A stretch of 64,000 nucleotides of DNA, taken from NCBI GenBank assembly GCA_038215095.1, contig JBBQRG010000004.1:1-64000 (forward strand). Direction: 5' to 3'. Below, piece after piece: positions 1 through 8,054 of this stretch. This DNA is from DATACN01 sp038215095 (GTDB lineage Bacteria; Actinomycetota; Thermoleophilia; Solirubrobacterales; Thermoleophilaceae). The position numbers were made by a program, and so were the translations under genes. The first letter of the stretch is position 1; each line of letters opens with the position of its first letter. The notes beneath the pieces were generated by a model that saw only the letters and a list, made by a program, of their open reading frames with translations, did not search any database and was not told the origin of the DNA.

Positions 1-51
1 TATGGGGCTCGGGCACCATCCTTTCGCCTGTGCCGGTTCGGCTAAAGTGTT

Positions 52-558
52 TTGCCGTGGGTCCCGGGCGTGGGCGGAAACGACCGGGTATTCGGCGACG
101 CGGGCAACGACCGGGTCACCGGCGGCTCGGGCAACGATCGAGTCGAAGGCGGTTCCGGAAGGGACTCGGTGTCCGGCAACTCGGGCAACGACAGGCTCCT
201 CGGCGGCTCGAGCAACGACCGTATGAGCGGCGGGAGCGGCAAGGACCGGGAATTCGGCCAGAGCGGCAACGACCGGCTCGTGGGTGGCTCGGGCAACGAC
301 GGGCTCTCCGGCGGTTCCGGCAACGACCGCATGAATGGCGACAGCGGCAACGACAGCATCAGCGGCGGCTCCGGCAGGGACCGCATCACCGGCGGGACCG
401 GCAAGGACAAGATCAACGGCAACAGCGGCAACGACAAGATCAACAGCCGCGACGGCCACCGCGACAGGGTCAAGTGCGGCAGCGGAAACGACACCGTGAA
501 GGCCGATCGGCGCGACCGGATCTCGCGCGATTGCGAGCACGTTCACCGGATCCGCTAG
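52..558 (+). CDS. RTX-like calcium-binding repeat protein, 5' end uncertain
   Basis: About 168 residues made almost wholly of glycine/aspartate nonapeptide repeats (GGSGNDRL type, G-G-x-G-N/x-D), the pattern that binds calcium in RTX/haemolysin-type proteins. The last ~40 residues (NSRDG..RDRV.CGSG.D.V.ADRRD....CE) form a Cys-containing cap shared with the next gene, so the two are tandem paralogs. The frame is closed by a TAA at 43-45 and the first possible start is a TTG at 52, leaving no signal peptide, unlike the neighbour. Either the gene is 5'-truncated or frameshifted near position 45-60, or it is a leaderless remnant. The repeat assignment is certain; function beyond calcium binding/surface location is inferred. 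Confidence 0.62.
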   Translation: MPWVPGVGGNDRVFGDAGNDRVTGGSGNDRVEGGSGRDSVSGNSGNDRLLGGSSNDRMSGGSGKDREFGQSGNDRLVGGSGNDGLSGGSGNDRMNGDSGNDSISGGSGRDRITGGTGKDKINGNSGNDKINSRDGHRDRVKCGSGNDTVKADRRDRISRDCEHVHRIR

Positions 559-590
559 AACACAGGGCGCGGAAGGACCGATACGAGCGA

Positions 591-620
591 GCGGCCCGCT
601 TCGGCGGGCCGTTCGTCTTT
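591..620 (+). terminator. Rho-independent terminator of first RTX gene
   Basis: A perfect 7-bp stem (GGCCCGC/GCGGGCC, 593-599 with 604-610) closes on a TTCG tetraloop. It is extended by a C-G and a G-T pair and followed by TTCGTCTTTCT. It lies 33 bases after the first RTX stop codon and before the next start, the expected place for an intrinsic terminator. Confidence 0.72.
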
Positions 621-695
621 CTGGACCAGAACTCTTCCTGGGCCCCGGGGTTGTAGCGGGAGGGTCCACCGGACGAGGGGCGAAGGAATCCGTTC

Positions 696-1439
696 ATGAA
701 GCGCAAGGGTCTACTCATAAGCCTGCTGGCGGCCGGACTGGCTGCGGCTACGGCGCCCGGCGCGCAGGGGCAGGACTACCTCCCGGCCTGTCCCGGCGCC
801 ACCAACACGATCGTCGGCAGCTCCAATGGCGAGCAGCTGAACGGCACCGCGGCCAACGACCTGATCGTGGCCGCCGGGGGGAACGACGGGGCCGACGGCT
901 TCGGCGGCAACGACTGTCTGTTCATGGGGGACGGCAACGACCGTGCTGAAGGTTGGGGGGGCAACGACCTGCTTGTCGGCGAGGCCGGCAATGACCGGCT
1001 CTTCGGCGATTCCGGCAACGACCGGATCTCGGGTGGCTCCGGCAACGACCGGGGCGACGGCGGCAGCGGCAACGACGGCATTGTCGGCCAAGCGGGCCGC
1101 GACGCCATCCTTGGCGGATCGGGCAACGACGTTCTCAGCGGCGGCGCCGACAGGGATTCGCTGGCGGGGCAGAGTGGCAACGATCGCCTGACGGGCGGAT
1201 CGGGCAACGATCGCCTCGACGGCGGGTCGGGCAACGATCGCCTCGACGGGGGGTCGGGCAACGACCGGCTGATTGGCGCCAGCGGCCGCGATCGGATCAC
1301 CGCGGGCTCGGGGAACGACGCGATCAACTCCAGGGACGGCCAGCGGGACCGCGTGAACTGCGGGAGTGGCCGGGACCGAGTGACGGCGGACCGTCGCGAC
1401 GTCGTCTCGAGCAACTGCGAGCGAGTCTCGCGGCGCTAG
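696..1439 (+). CDS. Secreted RTX-like calcium-binding repeat protein
   Basis: 247 residues. Residues 1-25 are a classical Sec signal peptide (MKRKG, hydrophobic core, cleavage near PGAQG-QDY). A short Cys-containing linker (PACPGATNTIVG) leads into roughly 16 nonapeptide repeats of the GGSGNDRLD type, expected to form a calcium-filled beta-roll outside the cell. The C-terminal cap with two Cys is the one seen in the upstream paralog. The ATG at 696 has a GAAGGA element about 10 bases upstream. Function is not known beyond extracellular calcium binding; such proteins are common in soil actinobacteria. Confidence 0.88.
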   Translation: MKRKGLLISLLAAGLAAATAPGAQGQDYLPACPGATNTIVGSSNGEQLNGTAANDLIVAAGGNDGADGFGGNDCLFMGDGNDRAEGWGGNDLLVGEAGNDRLFGDSGNDRISGGSGNDRGDGGSGNDGIVGQAGRDAILGGSGNDVLSGGADRDSLAGQSGNDRLTGGSGNDRLDGGSGNDRLDGGSGNDRLIGASGRDRITAGSGNDAINSRDGQRDRVNCGSGRDRVTADRRDVVSSNCERVSRR

Positions 1440-1451
1440 CCGGCGGCCGGT

Positions 1452-2450
1452 CTACGCCACGGCCAGCAGGCCGCCCGGCGTAATGCCGTACTCAACCTGG
1501 TCGAACTCGCCGATGTAGTCGCCGTCGACGTGCAGTGGGAAGGGGCCGTCGATGCCGCTGACGGTGGCGCGCTCCAGGCCGGCCAGGCCTTCGATCTGGC
1601 GGTGGCGCAGGACGGTGCTCGCGCGCGCGGAGAAGATGCGGGGGATCAGCGTCGCGAGCTGGGCCACGCGGGCGTTTCGGAGCACGGCGAGCGAGAGCGT
1701 TCCGCTGTCGAGGGCGGCGCCCTCGGCGATGCGGATCGGGCGGCCGCGGAAGTAGGTGAACGGGTCCGCGTTCTGGACGACGACCGTGACTCCCTCGAGC
1801 TCGCGCCCACCGGCTTCGAGCCGCACGCGGGGCGGGTGCACGAGGTAGCGGCTGTTGAAGGTCGAGATGGCGGCGTAGGTGTAGTACCAGGCGCCGAACT
1901 TGGCCTTGCGGTAGGGGTGCTCGTCCACGCGCTCGACCACCCGGGCGTCGAGGCCGACGCCCGAGGAGAAGGTGAAGTGGCGGTCGCCGGCCAGGCCCAG
2001 GTCGACCGGGAAGGGCCGGAAGTCGTCGGCCATGCGCAAAAGGTGCTCGGTCGCGTCGACCACGTCGCGGGGGATGCCGATCATGCGGCACCAGACGTTG
2101 GTTGCGCCGCCCGGCAGGCAGGTCAGCGGGGTGCGTGAGCCAGCCAGGCCGTTGGCGGCCTCGTTCACGGTGCCGTCGCCGCCGAAGGCCACCACTACGT
2201 CATAGCCCTCCTCGGCCGCCTCGCGGCAGAGCTGGGTCGCGTGGTTGCGCTTCTCGGTGTCCACCGCGTGGACGCGGTAGCGCGACTGGAGCGCGTAGAC
2301 CACGAGGTTCTTCAGGCGGCTCGAGACCGTGGTCGCGTACGGGTTCACGATCACGAGCATGCGCTTCTTGGGCGCAGCGGTGAGCGGCAGCCTGTCGACG
2401 AGGTCGGCCGCGCGCTCGGCCGCGGTCTCGGGGGACGGGGGCACGAGCAA
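1452..2450 (-). CDS. Diacylglycerol kinase-family lipid kinase
   Basis: 332 residues of the DAGK catalytic family (YegS/DgkB-like), which phosphorylate diacylglycerol or a related lipid with ATP at the inner membrane face. The nucleotide-binding GGDGTVNE motif is at residues ~90-97, preceded by VIVNP (~34-38) and followed by the PGGATN loop (~113-118), all canonical. The C-terminal half carries the beta-sandwich seen in bacterial lipid kinases (VDGDYIGE near the end). The start is uncertain: TTG 2450 and GTG 2444 give an extra ~30 residues, while ATG at 2360 would begin right before VIVNP. It is convergent with the RTX gene (12 bases between stops). Substrate cannot be told from sequence. Confidence 0.93.
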   Translation of the reverse strand: MLVPPSPETAAERAADLVDRLPLTAAPKKRMLVIVNPYATTVSSRLKNLVVYALQSRYRVHAVDTEKRNHATQLCREAAEEGYDVVVAFGGDGTVNEAANGLAGSRTPLTCLPGGATNVWCRMIGIPRDVVDATEHLLRMADDFRPFPVDLGLAGDRHFTFSSGVGLDARVVERVDEHPYRKAKFGAWYYTYAAISTFNSRYLVHPPRVRLEAGGRELEGVTVVVQNADPFTYFRGRPIRIAEGAALDSGTLSLAVLRNARVAQLATLIPRIFSARASTVLRHRQIEGLAGLERATVSGIDGPFPLHVDGDYIGEFDQVEYGITPGGLLAVA

Positions 2451-2487
2451 GGCAAAACCCCGCCCGGGCCGCTCGGTTACTCCGGAA

Positions 2488-3462
2488 TCAGCGAGCCCAG
2501 GGCGGCGGCGGCAGCTTGTGGCCTCGGCGGCGGAGGCGGGTCAGGACGAGCGCGCCGAGCAGCATCAGCAGGGCGGGGACCCACAGGAACGGAGACGCTC
2601 CCGAGCCGTTGTTGCCCGATGTGTCGCCGAGGCTCGCCGCGGCGACCGGCTTGCCGTCCGAGGATGCGTGCGCGGCCAGCACGCTGCCGGCGGCCAGGTC
2701 GCCCACCGGAAGCAGCGCGGCGATGGTGCTCGTCGGGGTGATGGCGACCTGCGCGATGGCGCGGCCCACGAGCGACGTGCCTCCGCCGGACGACGTCGCG
2801 CCCGCGCCCGCGGCCGGCGAGCAGCCGCCCGAGCTGTGCGCGTGGCGAAGCCGCCGCACGCCCGTGTGCTCGGCACGGGCGACGCGGCCCATCGAAGCAT
2901 GGAGCCTGCTGGCCGTGGCGATCCGCGAGCGGGCGGGGCGATGGCCGAGCCCGGCGCGCAGCGCGAGCACCCGGCGCTCGAAGCCGTTCGCGGCGGGGAG
3001 GCAGCTGCTGAGCTGCTTCACGGTGTTGCGGAAGCGGCGCTCGCCGGCCCGGCGGCGGCGCAGCTGCGCGCGGCTCTCGCGGGTCTGGGTCCGGCCGCCG
3101 GCGGGCGCGGCGCCCGGGCCGGCGCTGGTGGCGGGGGCGCCGCCGCCAGTGGGGCTGCCGCCGCTGGGGCTGCCACTACCGCTGCCACCGCCGCCGCCAT
3201 TGGGCGAGCCGCCGAAGGCAGCAGGGGGAAGGCTCGGCGAGCCGCCGACCTGCACCGACCCGCCGGCAGGGTTCGCCGGCACCGGCAGCTTCGGCACGGC
3301 GGGGAGCTGGACGGGCGGCTTGGGGACCGCCGGGAGCGCCGGGACGCCGGGCGCTTGAACGTGCGGAACGGTGACGTCGGAGGGGCTGATCGGAGACGCC
3401 CACGCACTTACGCAGGTAGCCAAGCACCCCACCACAGCGCCACCTGCCAATAGCGCACGCAC
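2488..3462 (-). CDS. Pro/Gly-rich membrane-anchored envelope protein
   Basis: 324 residues, not assigned to a family. Residues 1-23 form a signal peptide (MRALLAGGAVVGC...AWAS). Then comes a Pro-rich stretch with repeated VPALPAVPKPPVQLPAVP-like units, a Gly/Ser-rich segment, an Arg-rich charged region (~120-150), and near the C-terminus one membrane segment (FLWVPALLMLLGALVLT, ~295-312) followed by RLRRRG as stop-transfer. The layout predicts an extracytoplasmic protein anchored by its C-terminus, with a Pro-rich part that could span peptidoglycan. There is no LPXTG motif. It reads in the same direction as the lipid kinase, 37 bases upstream of it. Confidence 0.78.
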   Translation of the reverse strand: MRALLAGGAVVGCLATCVSAWASPISPSDVTVPHVQAPGVPALPAVPKPPVQLPAVPKLPVPANPAGGSVQVGGSPSLPPAAFGGSPNGGGGGSGSGSPSGGSPTGGGAPATSAGPGAAPAGGRTQTRESRAQLRRRRAGERRFRNTVKQLSSCLPAANGFERRVLALRAGLGHRPARSRIATASRLHASMGRVARAEHTGVRRLRHAHSSGGCSPAAGAGATSSGGGTSLVGRAIAQVAITPTSTIAALLPVGDLAAGSVLAAHASSDGKPVAAASLGDTSGNNGSGASPFLWVPALLMLLGALVLTRLRRRGHKLPPPPWAR

Positions 3463-3686
3463 CTCTGCACAGACTAGGACGGGAAAGCGTTATGTCAAGG
3501 CACAAGTGAGCTTTTCGCCGCTCTGGGACCGTGTTTGACGTGCGTTAAGGGTGGACACATGTCTACAAACAACGATTCAGCGACGGTCGCCACATGGCAA
3601 CACGCGGGCAGGGGGGTGGCTTCCGGCTGAAGGTTCGGACGACGGTTGCCGATGCTCACGGTGGTAAAGGAGCCGTGCCCGCGTAC

Positions 3687-4079
3687 ATGACAGGGATTGG
3701 CCGGAAGAAGCAGGTTCGCCTGGGTGGTTTCACGCGGGCGAGCCTCGAGCAGCAGGCGTCCGCGCGCGGGATCACCGTGGGCGCCCTTCTGCACCAGGCC
3801 ATCGTGTACTACGCCGCCGACAGCGGCAGCGGCCGCCCCGGCCGGCACCTGCCGCGCTTCGCCTCGAGCCCCGAGGCCGAGCGCGAGGACGCAATCGAGG
3901 TGGAGTTGAGCGACGAGGATTGGGCGACGCTGGCCGAGGAGGCCGAGGGGGAGCGGGGCGCCAACGAGGAGCGCATGCTCGAGCACGTGGTGCTCTATTA
4001 CATGGCCGATGTGGAGTCCGGGAGGATCGCCGCAAGGATTCTCAGATCACTTGGAGATCCGCCGGAAGAGACCGACTAG
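3687..4079 (+). CDS. Small protein with two ribbon-helix-helix-like repeats
   Basis: 130 residues from ATG 3687 (AAAGGAG at 3666-3672). An in-frame ATG at 3594 would add 31 low-complexity residues without a visible ribosome site. The protein is an internal duplication: a strand (KQVRLGGF / AIEVELSD), a helix (ASLEQQASARG / ATLAEEAEGE) and a second helix ending in Y-Y-x-A-D-x-x-S-G-R in both copies. The strand-helix-helix order matches the CopG/Arc ribbon-helix-helix fold, so one chain could make an RHH pseudo-dimer. A DNA-binding role is inferred. It is 19 bases upstream of the long coiled-coil gene, and the two are probably one operon. Confidence 0.75.
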   Translation: MTGIGRKKQVRLGGFTRASLEQQASARGITVGALLHQAIVYYAADSGSGRPGRHLPRFASSPEAEREDAIEVELSDEDWATLAEEAEGERGANEERMLEHVVLYYMADVESGRIAARILRSLGDPPEETD

Positions 4080-4098
4080 ACGCACCGTTAGTCGAGGG

Positions 4099-7000
4099 AT
4101 GGCTCAGGTTGACGCGCGGCCCGAACAGATCATCCGGAACTACCTCGAGTCGCAAGAGGGCCCGGTGGAGGCGCACATCCTCCACATCAAGGAGACCTTC
4201 GAGATCGATGATCTCTCCGCGGAGAACCTCGCGCGTGTAGCCAGCGCCCTGGAGCAGGCGAGCATCGGCGTGGACCCGCCGCTGAGCAACGTGCCGGCGG
4301 ACGGCAAGCTGATGCTGACCCTCCGCAACGGCAACTCCGCCCGGGTTTCGACCAACGGTACCGACGAGGCCGCGCGCTCTCGCTTTGCCAAGCAGCCGCG
4401 CTTCCCGCGCCGGACGCGCCGCGCCAAGGCGGACAAGCCGGCCAAGCCGGTCAAGGCCAAGCCGCCCGCCAAGCTGAGCGAGGAGGCGGTGGCCGCCCGC
4501 GAGCTGCTCAAGAAGGCCCTCCTGGAGGGCAAGGGCGGCGACCGCGTGCGCGAGGCCATGTCCGCCCTCGAGGGCGCTGCGGCGAACCCCGAGGACACGC
4601 TTGCGGCCATCACGGACCTGCTGCCGAAGTTCGGCACGGAGGCCGAGCGCCGGCTGAAGGACTCAGAGGAGGCCCTCAAGGCCGCCCGCGCCTCCAGGGA
4701 GCAGGTGGCAGAGCGTCTCGCGGGCCTCGACACGGGGCTCGGCAAGCTCGTCGAGCGCGAGGGCGCCCGCGCCAAGGACCTCGACGCGACCGGCAAGCGC
4801 GCGCAGGCGCTCTCCAAGGAGTCCGAGGAGAAGATCGCCGCCGCCCGCCGCGGGCTGCTCGAGGAGATCGCCGCGCAGCCCTGGCGCGCAGACCTGAAGA
4901 AGCGCTTCGACGAGCTCGGGGCCGCCTCGAACAAGCTTTTGGAGGCGCGCAAGCAGGAGGAAGCGCAGGTCTCGGCCCGCAAGCAGGAGCTGAGCGCCGC
5001 CAGCGCCAAGGTCCTGACTGCGCGCGAAGCCGTCGAGGCGGCGCTGTCCGACCCGAACGCCCGCGCCCAGCTCGAGGAGCGGGTCTCCACGCTGCGGGAA
5101 GCCGAGAAGGCCGAGCTCGACGCAGCGGCCGCGCTCAAGCAGGCGCGCGCGCAGCTGGCGGGCGCAATCGACACGGCCGCTAAGGGACTGAACGCCGCTC
5201 GCGAGCGGCTGGGCGAGGCGCTGGGCAGCGAGCACGACGCGCAGCTGCGGGCCCGGCTCGAGCAGCTCGGCAAGGCCCAGAACGAGTCCGTGCAGGCGCT
5301 CCGGCAGCAGCTGGGCGCGCTCACGGAGAAGCTGAACGGCGACGCCGAGGCCCCGCAGCAGCTGCGCACCGCGGCCACCGAGGCGCTCCGCCTGATCCGG
5401 CCCGACGGCAAGGACGACGCAGCCGGAAACGCCAACTTCGAGGTCGCGATCGCCTCCAACCGGTCGGCGCTCGAGGCGCTTCGGCCGATCGACGAGCTTC
5501 TGCAGGTGCGCGCTCAGGTCGCCGCCGGGGTGCTGGAGCGGCTGTCCGGCGCCGAGCGGCGGGTGGGCGAGCTCGAGGAGCAGGCCAAGACCGACAAGGC
5601 GGACCTGGCCGAGCGCGCCGACGCGCTGGAGCGGGGCCGCCAGGCGGCCGCGGTGGCCGACAAGCGGCGCGCCGAGCTCGAGAGCGAGCTGGGGCAGCGC
5701 CACAAGGAGCTTCAGGCCGCGCGCGAGGAGGCCCAGAAGGCCGCCCGCGAGGTCGCCGAGACCTCCAAGCAGCTGAAGTCGGCGCAGGCCGAGGTCACGG
5801 CCACCGCCGCGCGGCTCGAGCGCTCCGAGGCCGAGTCGGGCAACCGCATCAACTCCCTCTCGAACGAGCTGAAGCAGAAGCGCGCCGAGTTCCACCGCCG
5901 CAGCGGCGAGCTCGAGAGCCAGCTCGAGGCCAGGTCCTCCGAGCTGCGGGTGACCCGCGCGCGGGTGGTCAAGCTCGAGGGCTCACACAACAACCTCCAG
6001 GCGCGCCTCACGCAGGCGACCCAGCAGGCCGAGCAGACGGCCACGTCGCTGACCGAGCAGCTGCGCCGCGCGGAGACCGAGCTGAAGCAGCGCGGTGCCG
6101 AGCTCGAGCGGGCCCGCTCCGATTCCGAGGCCACGAAGGCGAGCCTGCAGAAGGCCTCGAAGGAGCTCGAGAAGCTGGAGCCGGCGCAGAAGCAGGGCGC
6201 GCAGGCCGAAGAGCGGGTGAAGACGCTGACCGCCGAGGCCGAGCGTCGCAACTCCGAGCTGAAGCAGTCGCGCGCCCACGTCGAGACCGTCAAGACCAAG
6301 CTGGCCCAGGCTGAGAAGGGCATCACGGAGCGCGACGGCAAGCTCGCCGACGCCGAGGGCGTCCGGACGAAGCTCGCCAAGGCGGAAGAGGAGCTGAAGG
6401 GCCTCCGCTCGAGGAGCGAAGCCGCGAAGGCCGAGCTGGCGCAGGCCAAGCGCGAGGCGCAGGAGCGCCACGACGCCCTCGACAAGCAGCTACACGCGAC
6501 CCGCACCGACGCCCAGAAGGCGCGCGAGGAGCTCGCCGCCGGCCGCAAGCACGCCGAGCGGCTCGCCCAGGAGGCAGACACCAAGCGCAAGCAGGCCGAG
6601 GAGCAGGTCCGCGCCGCCGACGAGAAGCGCAAGCAGGCCGAGGCGCACATCCGCGAGGCCGATGCCAAGCGCAAGCAGGCCGAGGACAAGGTGGCCGAGG
6701 CCGAGAAGCGCCGCCTGCACGCCGAAGAGCAGGGCCAGAAGGCACTGGCGCGCTTCGGCGAGGCAGAGGTGGAGGCGAAGGAGCTGCGCGACCAGCTCGC
6801 GAAGGCGAGCAAGTCCGGCGGCGCCGCCGCCCCGGCGCCCGCCCCCCAGCCGCGCCAGGACCCCGCGCAGGAGCAGCGGATCGCCGAGCTTCAGGCGGCG
6901 CTGGAGCAGCGCACCAACGAACTCGAGCAGGCACAGCAGCCCGCGACCGACGACGCCAGCGTGGAGCTGAAGCGCCAGCTTGCCGCAAAGGAAGCGGAGC

Positions 7001-7239
7001 TGGAGCGCGTCCAGCGCCAGGAGCGGGTTGCGCGCAAGCAGGCGGAGCGGCTCGAGCGGAAGCTCGGCGCTTCCGGCGGATCCGGTGGCTCCTCAGGCTC
7101 CGGCCAGCGCCGCAGGTCGCAGGAGGGCCAGCTCATGGAAGCCGTGGACTCGGTCAGGCGCGCCCTGCTGGTGAGCATGGAGCCGCCCGCCGAAACGCCG
7201 GCGCCCGAGCAGCGCCCGGACGACCAGCGTCAGCAGTAG
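4099..7239 (+). CDS. Large coiled-coil protein of unknown function
   Basis: 1046 residues from ATG 4099, which directly follows a GAGGG and fits the 19-base spacing to the RHH-like gene. The first ~115 residues form a small folded-looking domain (PEQIIRNYLESQ...) followed by a basic Lys/Ala/Pro linker. From ~residue 125 to ~1000 it is almost unbroken charged heptad sequence rich in Ala, Glu, Lys, Arg and Gln, as in SMC arms or filament proteins. No Walker A/B or ABC signature is visible, so it is not an SMC ATPase. Around residues 828-870 three 14-residue (two-heptad) repeats follow each other. The tail is Gly/Ser- then Pro-rich. It is probably a cytoplasmic scaffold; no function is known to me. 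Confidence 0.9.
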   Translation: MAQVDARPEQIIRNYLESQEGPVEAHILHIKETFEIDDLSAENLARVASALEQASIGVDPPLSNVPADGKLMLTLRNGNSARVSTNGTDEAARSRFAKQPRFPRRTRRAKADKPAKPVKAKPPAKLSEEAVAARELLKKALLEGKGGDRVREAMSALEGAAANPEDTLAAITDLLPKFGTEAERRLKDSEEALKAARASREQVAERLAGLDTGLGKLVEREGARAKDLDATGKRAQALSKESEEKIAAARRGLLEEIAAQPWRADLKKRFDELGAASNKLLEARKQEEAQVSARKQELSAASAKVLTAREAVEAALSDPNARAQLEERVSTLREAEKAELDAAAALKQARAQLAGAIDTAAKGLNAARERLGEALGSEHDAQLRARLEQLGKAQNESVQALRQQLGALTEKLNGDAEAPQQLRTAATEALRLIRPDGKDDAAGNANFEVAIASNRSALEALRPIDELLQVRAQVAAGVLERLSGAERRVGELEEQAKTDKADLAERADALERGRQAAAVADKRRAELESELGQRHKELQAAREEAQKAAREVAETSKQLKSAQAEVTATAARLERSEAESGNRINSLSNELKQKRAEFHRRSGELESQLEARSSELRVTRARVVKLEGSHNNLQARLTQATQQAEQTATSLTEQLRRAETELKQRGAELERARSDSEATKASLQKASKELEKLEPAQKQGAQAEERVKTLTAEAERRNSELKQSRAHVETVKTKLAQAEKGITERDGKLADAEGVRTKLAKAEEELKGLRSRSEAAKAELAQAKREAQERHDALDKQLHATRTDAQKAREELAAGRKHAERLAQEADTKRKQAEEQVRAADEKRKQAEAHIREADAKRKQAEDKVAEAEKRRLHAEEQGQKALARFGEAEVEAKELRDQLAKASKSGGAAAPAPAPQPRQDPAQEQRIAELQAALEQRTNELEQAQQPATDDASVELKRQLAAKEAELERVQRQERVARKQAERLERKLGASGGSGGSSGSGQRRRSQEGQLMEAVDSVRRALLVSMEPPAETPAPEQRPDDQRQQ
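6580..6705 (+). repeat. Three 42-bp coding repeats (14-residue double heptads)
   Basis: Within the coiled-coil gene, three consecutive 42-bp units encode x-KRKQAE-x-x-V/I-x-x-A-D/E, followed by a fourth decayed unit (KRRLHAEEQ). The period of exactly two heptads would keep the coiled-coil register after duplication. Confidence 0.75.
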
Positions 7240-7240
7240 C

Positions 7241-7252
7241 GCCCCGCGGGGC
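7241..7252. terminator. Possible bidirectional terminator hairpin
   Basis: A perfect 12-bp palindrome (GCCCCGCGGGGC) lies between the convergent stops of the coiled-coil gene and the sigma factor gene. There is no clear U-tract on either side, so termination activity is a guess from position. Confidence 0.3.
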
Positions 7253-7259
7253 TACTCGC

Positions 7260-7898
7260 CTAGAACTTGTTGGCGAGGGTGACCGGGGCCGACTCGAGCT
7301 CGATCAGGGCCGCACGCAGAGCCTTGCGGCCCCGGTGATGCAGTCCGTGAATCGCACCCTCGGTCTTGCCGAGCGTGTCGGCGATCTCGGTGGGTGAGAG
7401 GCCGCCGATGTGGCGCAGCACGAGAACCTCGCGCTGCTCCTCCGGCAGCTGGTCGAGCGCGGTGCGCAGCGACTGCGAGCGCTCGAAGCCGATCTGATCG
7501 TCGCGCTCCTCGGTGGCCCGCACCTCCTCGACCGGAATCTGACGGCGCGCACGGATGTGGTCGAGCGCCGCGTTCCGCGCCACGCGCAGGATCCATGCCG
7601 AGAAAGGCACGTCCCGCTCCTCGTAGCGCACGATCGAGTGCATGAGCTTGGCGAACATCGTCTGGGTGATGTCCTCCGCGTCGTGCGGGTCCCGAACGAT
7701 GCTGTTGACGTAGCCGTATACGTCGTCGGCGTAACGCACGTACAAGTAGTGCATTGCGCTGGTGTCGCCTTCCTTGGCGCGTGCAATTGCCCGCCGGACG
7801 AGATCTAGGCTCTCCGTCGGTTCCTTCGTTGTGCGGGTGAAGCGCCGGCTTCGTGAAAAGCCTGCGTCTCCCCGCTTAGCGTGCGCCTGCCCTGCCAC
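7260..7898 (-). CDS. ECF-type RNA polymerase sigma factor
   Basis: 212 residues. Region 2 (MHYLYVRYADDVYGYVNSIV...DAEDITQTMFAKL) and region 4 (LPEEQREVLVLRHIGGLSPTEIADTLGKTEGAIHGLHHRG, helix-turn-helix for the -35 element) are typical of group 4 sigma factors. The start is GTG 7898, because GGAGG sits 5 bases upstream of it; a TTG at 7910 overlaps that ribosome site and is less likely. The basic N-terminus (~40 residues) is unusual for ECF factors. No anti-sigma factor gene is adjacent. The upstream region holds a pair of strong palindromes (8015-8053) that may control it. Confidence 0.93.
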   Translation of the reverse strand: MAGQAHAKRGDAGFSRSRRFTRTTKEPTESLDLVRRAIARAKEGDTSAMHYLYVRYADDVYGYVNSIVRDPHDAEDITQTMFAKLMHSIVRYEERDVPFSAWILRVARNAALDHIRARRQIPVEEVRATEERDDQIGFERSQSLRTALDQLPEEQREVLVLRHIGGLSPTEIADTLGKTEGAIHGLHHRGRKALRAALIELESAPVTLANKF

Positions 7899-8014
7899 AG
7901 ATGCCTCCAAGAGTTGCGAGTCGCGAGCGGAGATAGGAAATGATGACGTCCCTACCTATAGCCGCGATCGTCCGGTTCCGCAAGGCATCCGCGCGGATTG
8001 GCAACAAGATCGCA

Positions 8015-8053
8015 CCCGGGTGTACCCGGGATGGGGGACGCGGGTGTACCCGC
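8015..8053. promoter_or_regulatory. Pair of near-perfect palindromes, possible operator
   Basis: Two copies of GGGTGTACCC, 24 bases apart. The first lies inside CCCGGGT-GT-ACCCGGG (8015-8030), the second inside GCGGGT-GT-ACCCGC (8040-8053). Each is a palindrome except for the central GT. They sit about 120 bases upstream of the sigma factor start and immediately after the stop of the next minus-strand gene. They could be a tandem operator for a dimeric repressor, or hairpins ending the upstream transcript; no U-tract follows. Confidence 0.42.
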
Positions 8054-8054
8054 C

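Noticed and set aside
52..1439. CRISPR array or non-coding tandem repeat
   Set aside because: The repeats have a 27-base codon-preserving period, diverge at third positions and encode calcium-binding nonapeptides.
4099..7239. SMC, MukB or Rad50 ATPase
   Set aside because: No Walker A, Walker B or signature motif at either end; only the coiled-coil composition is shared.
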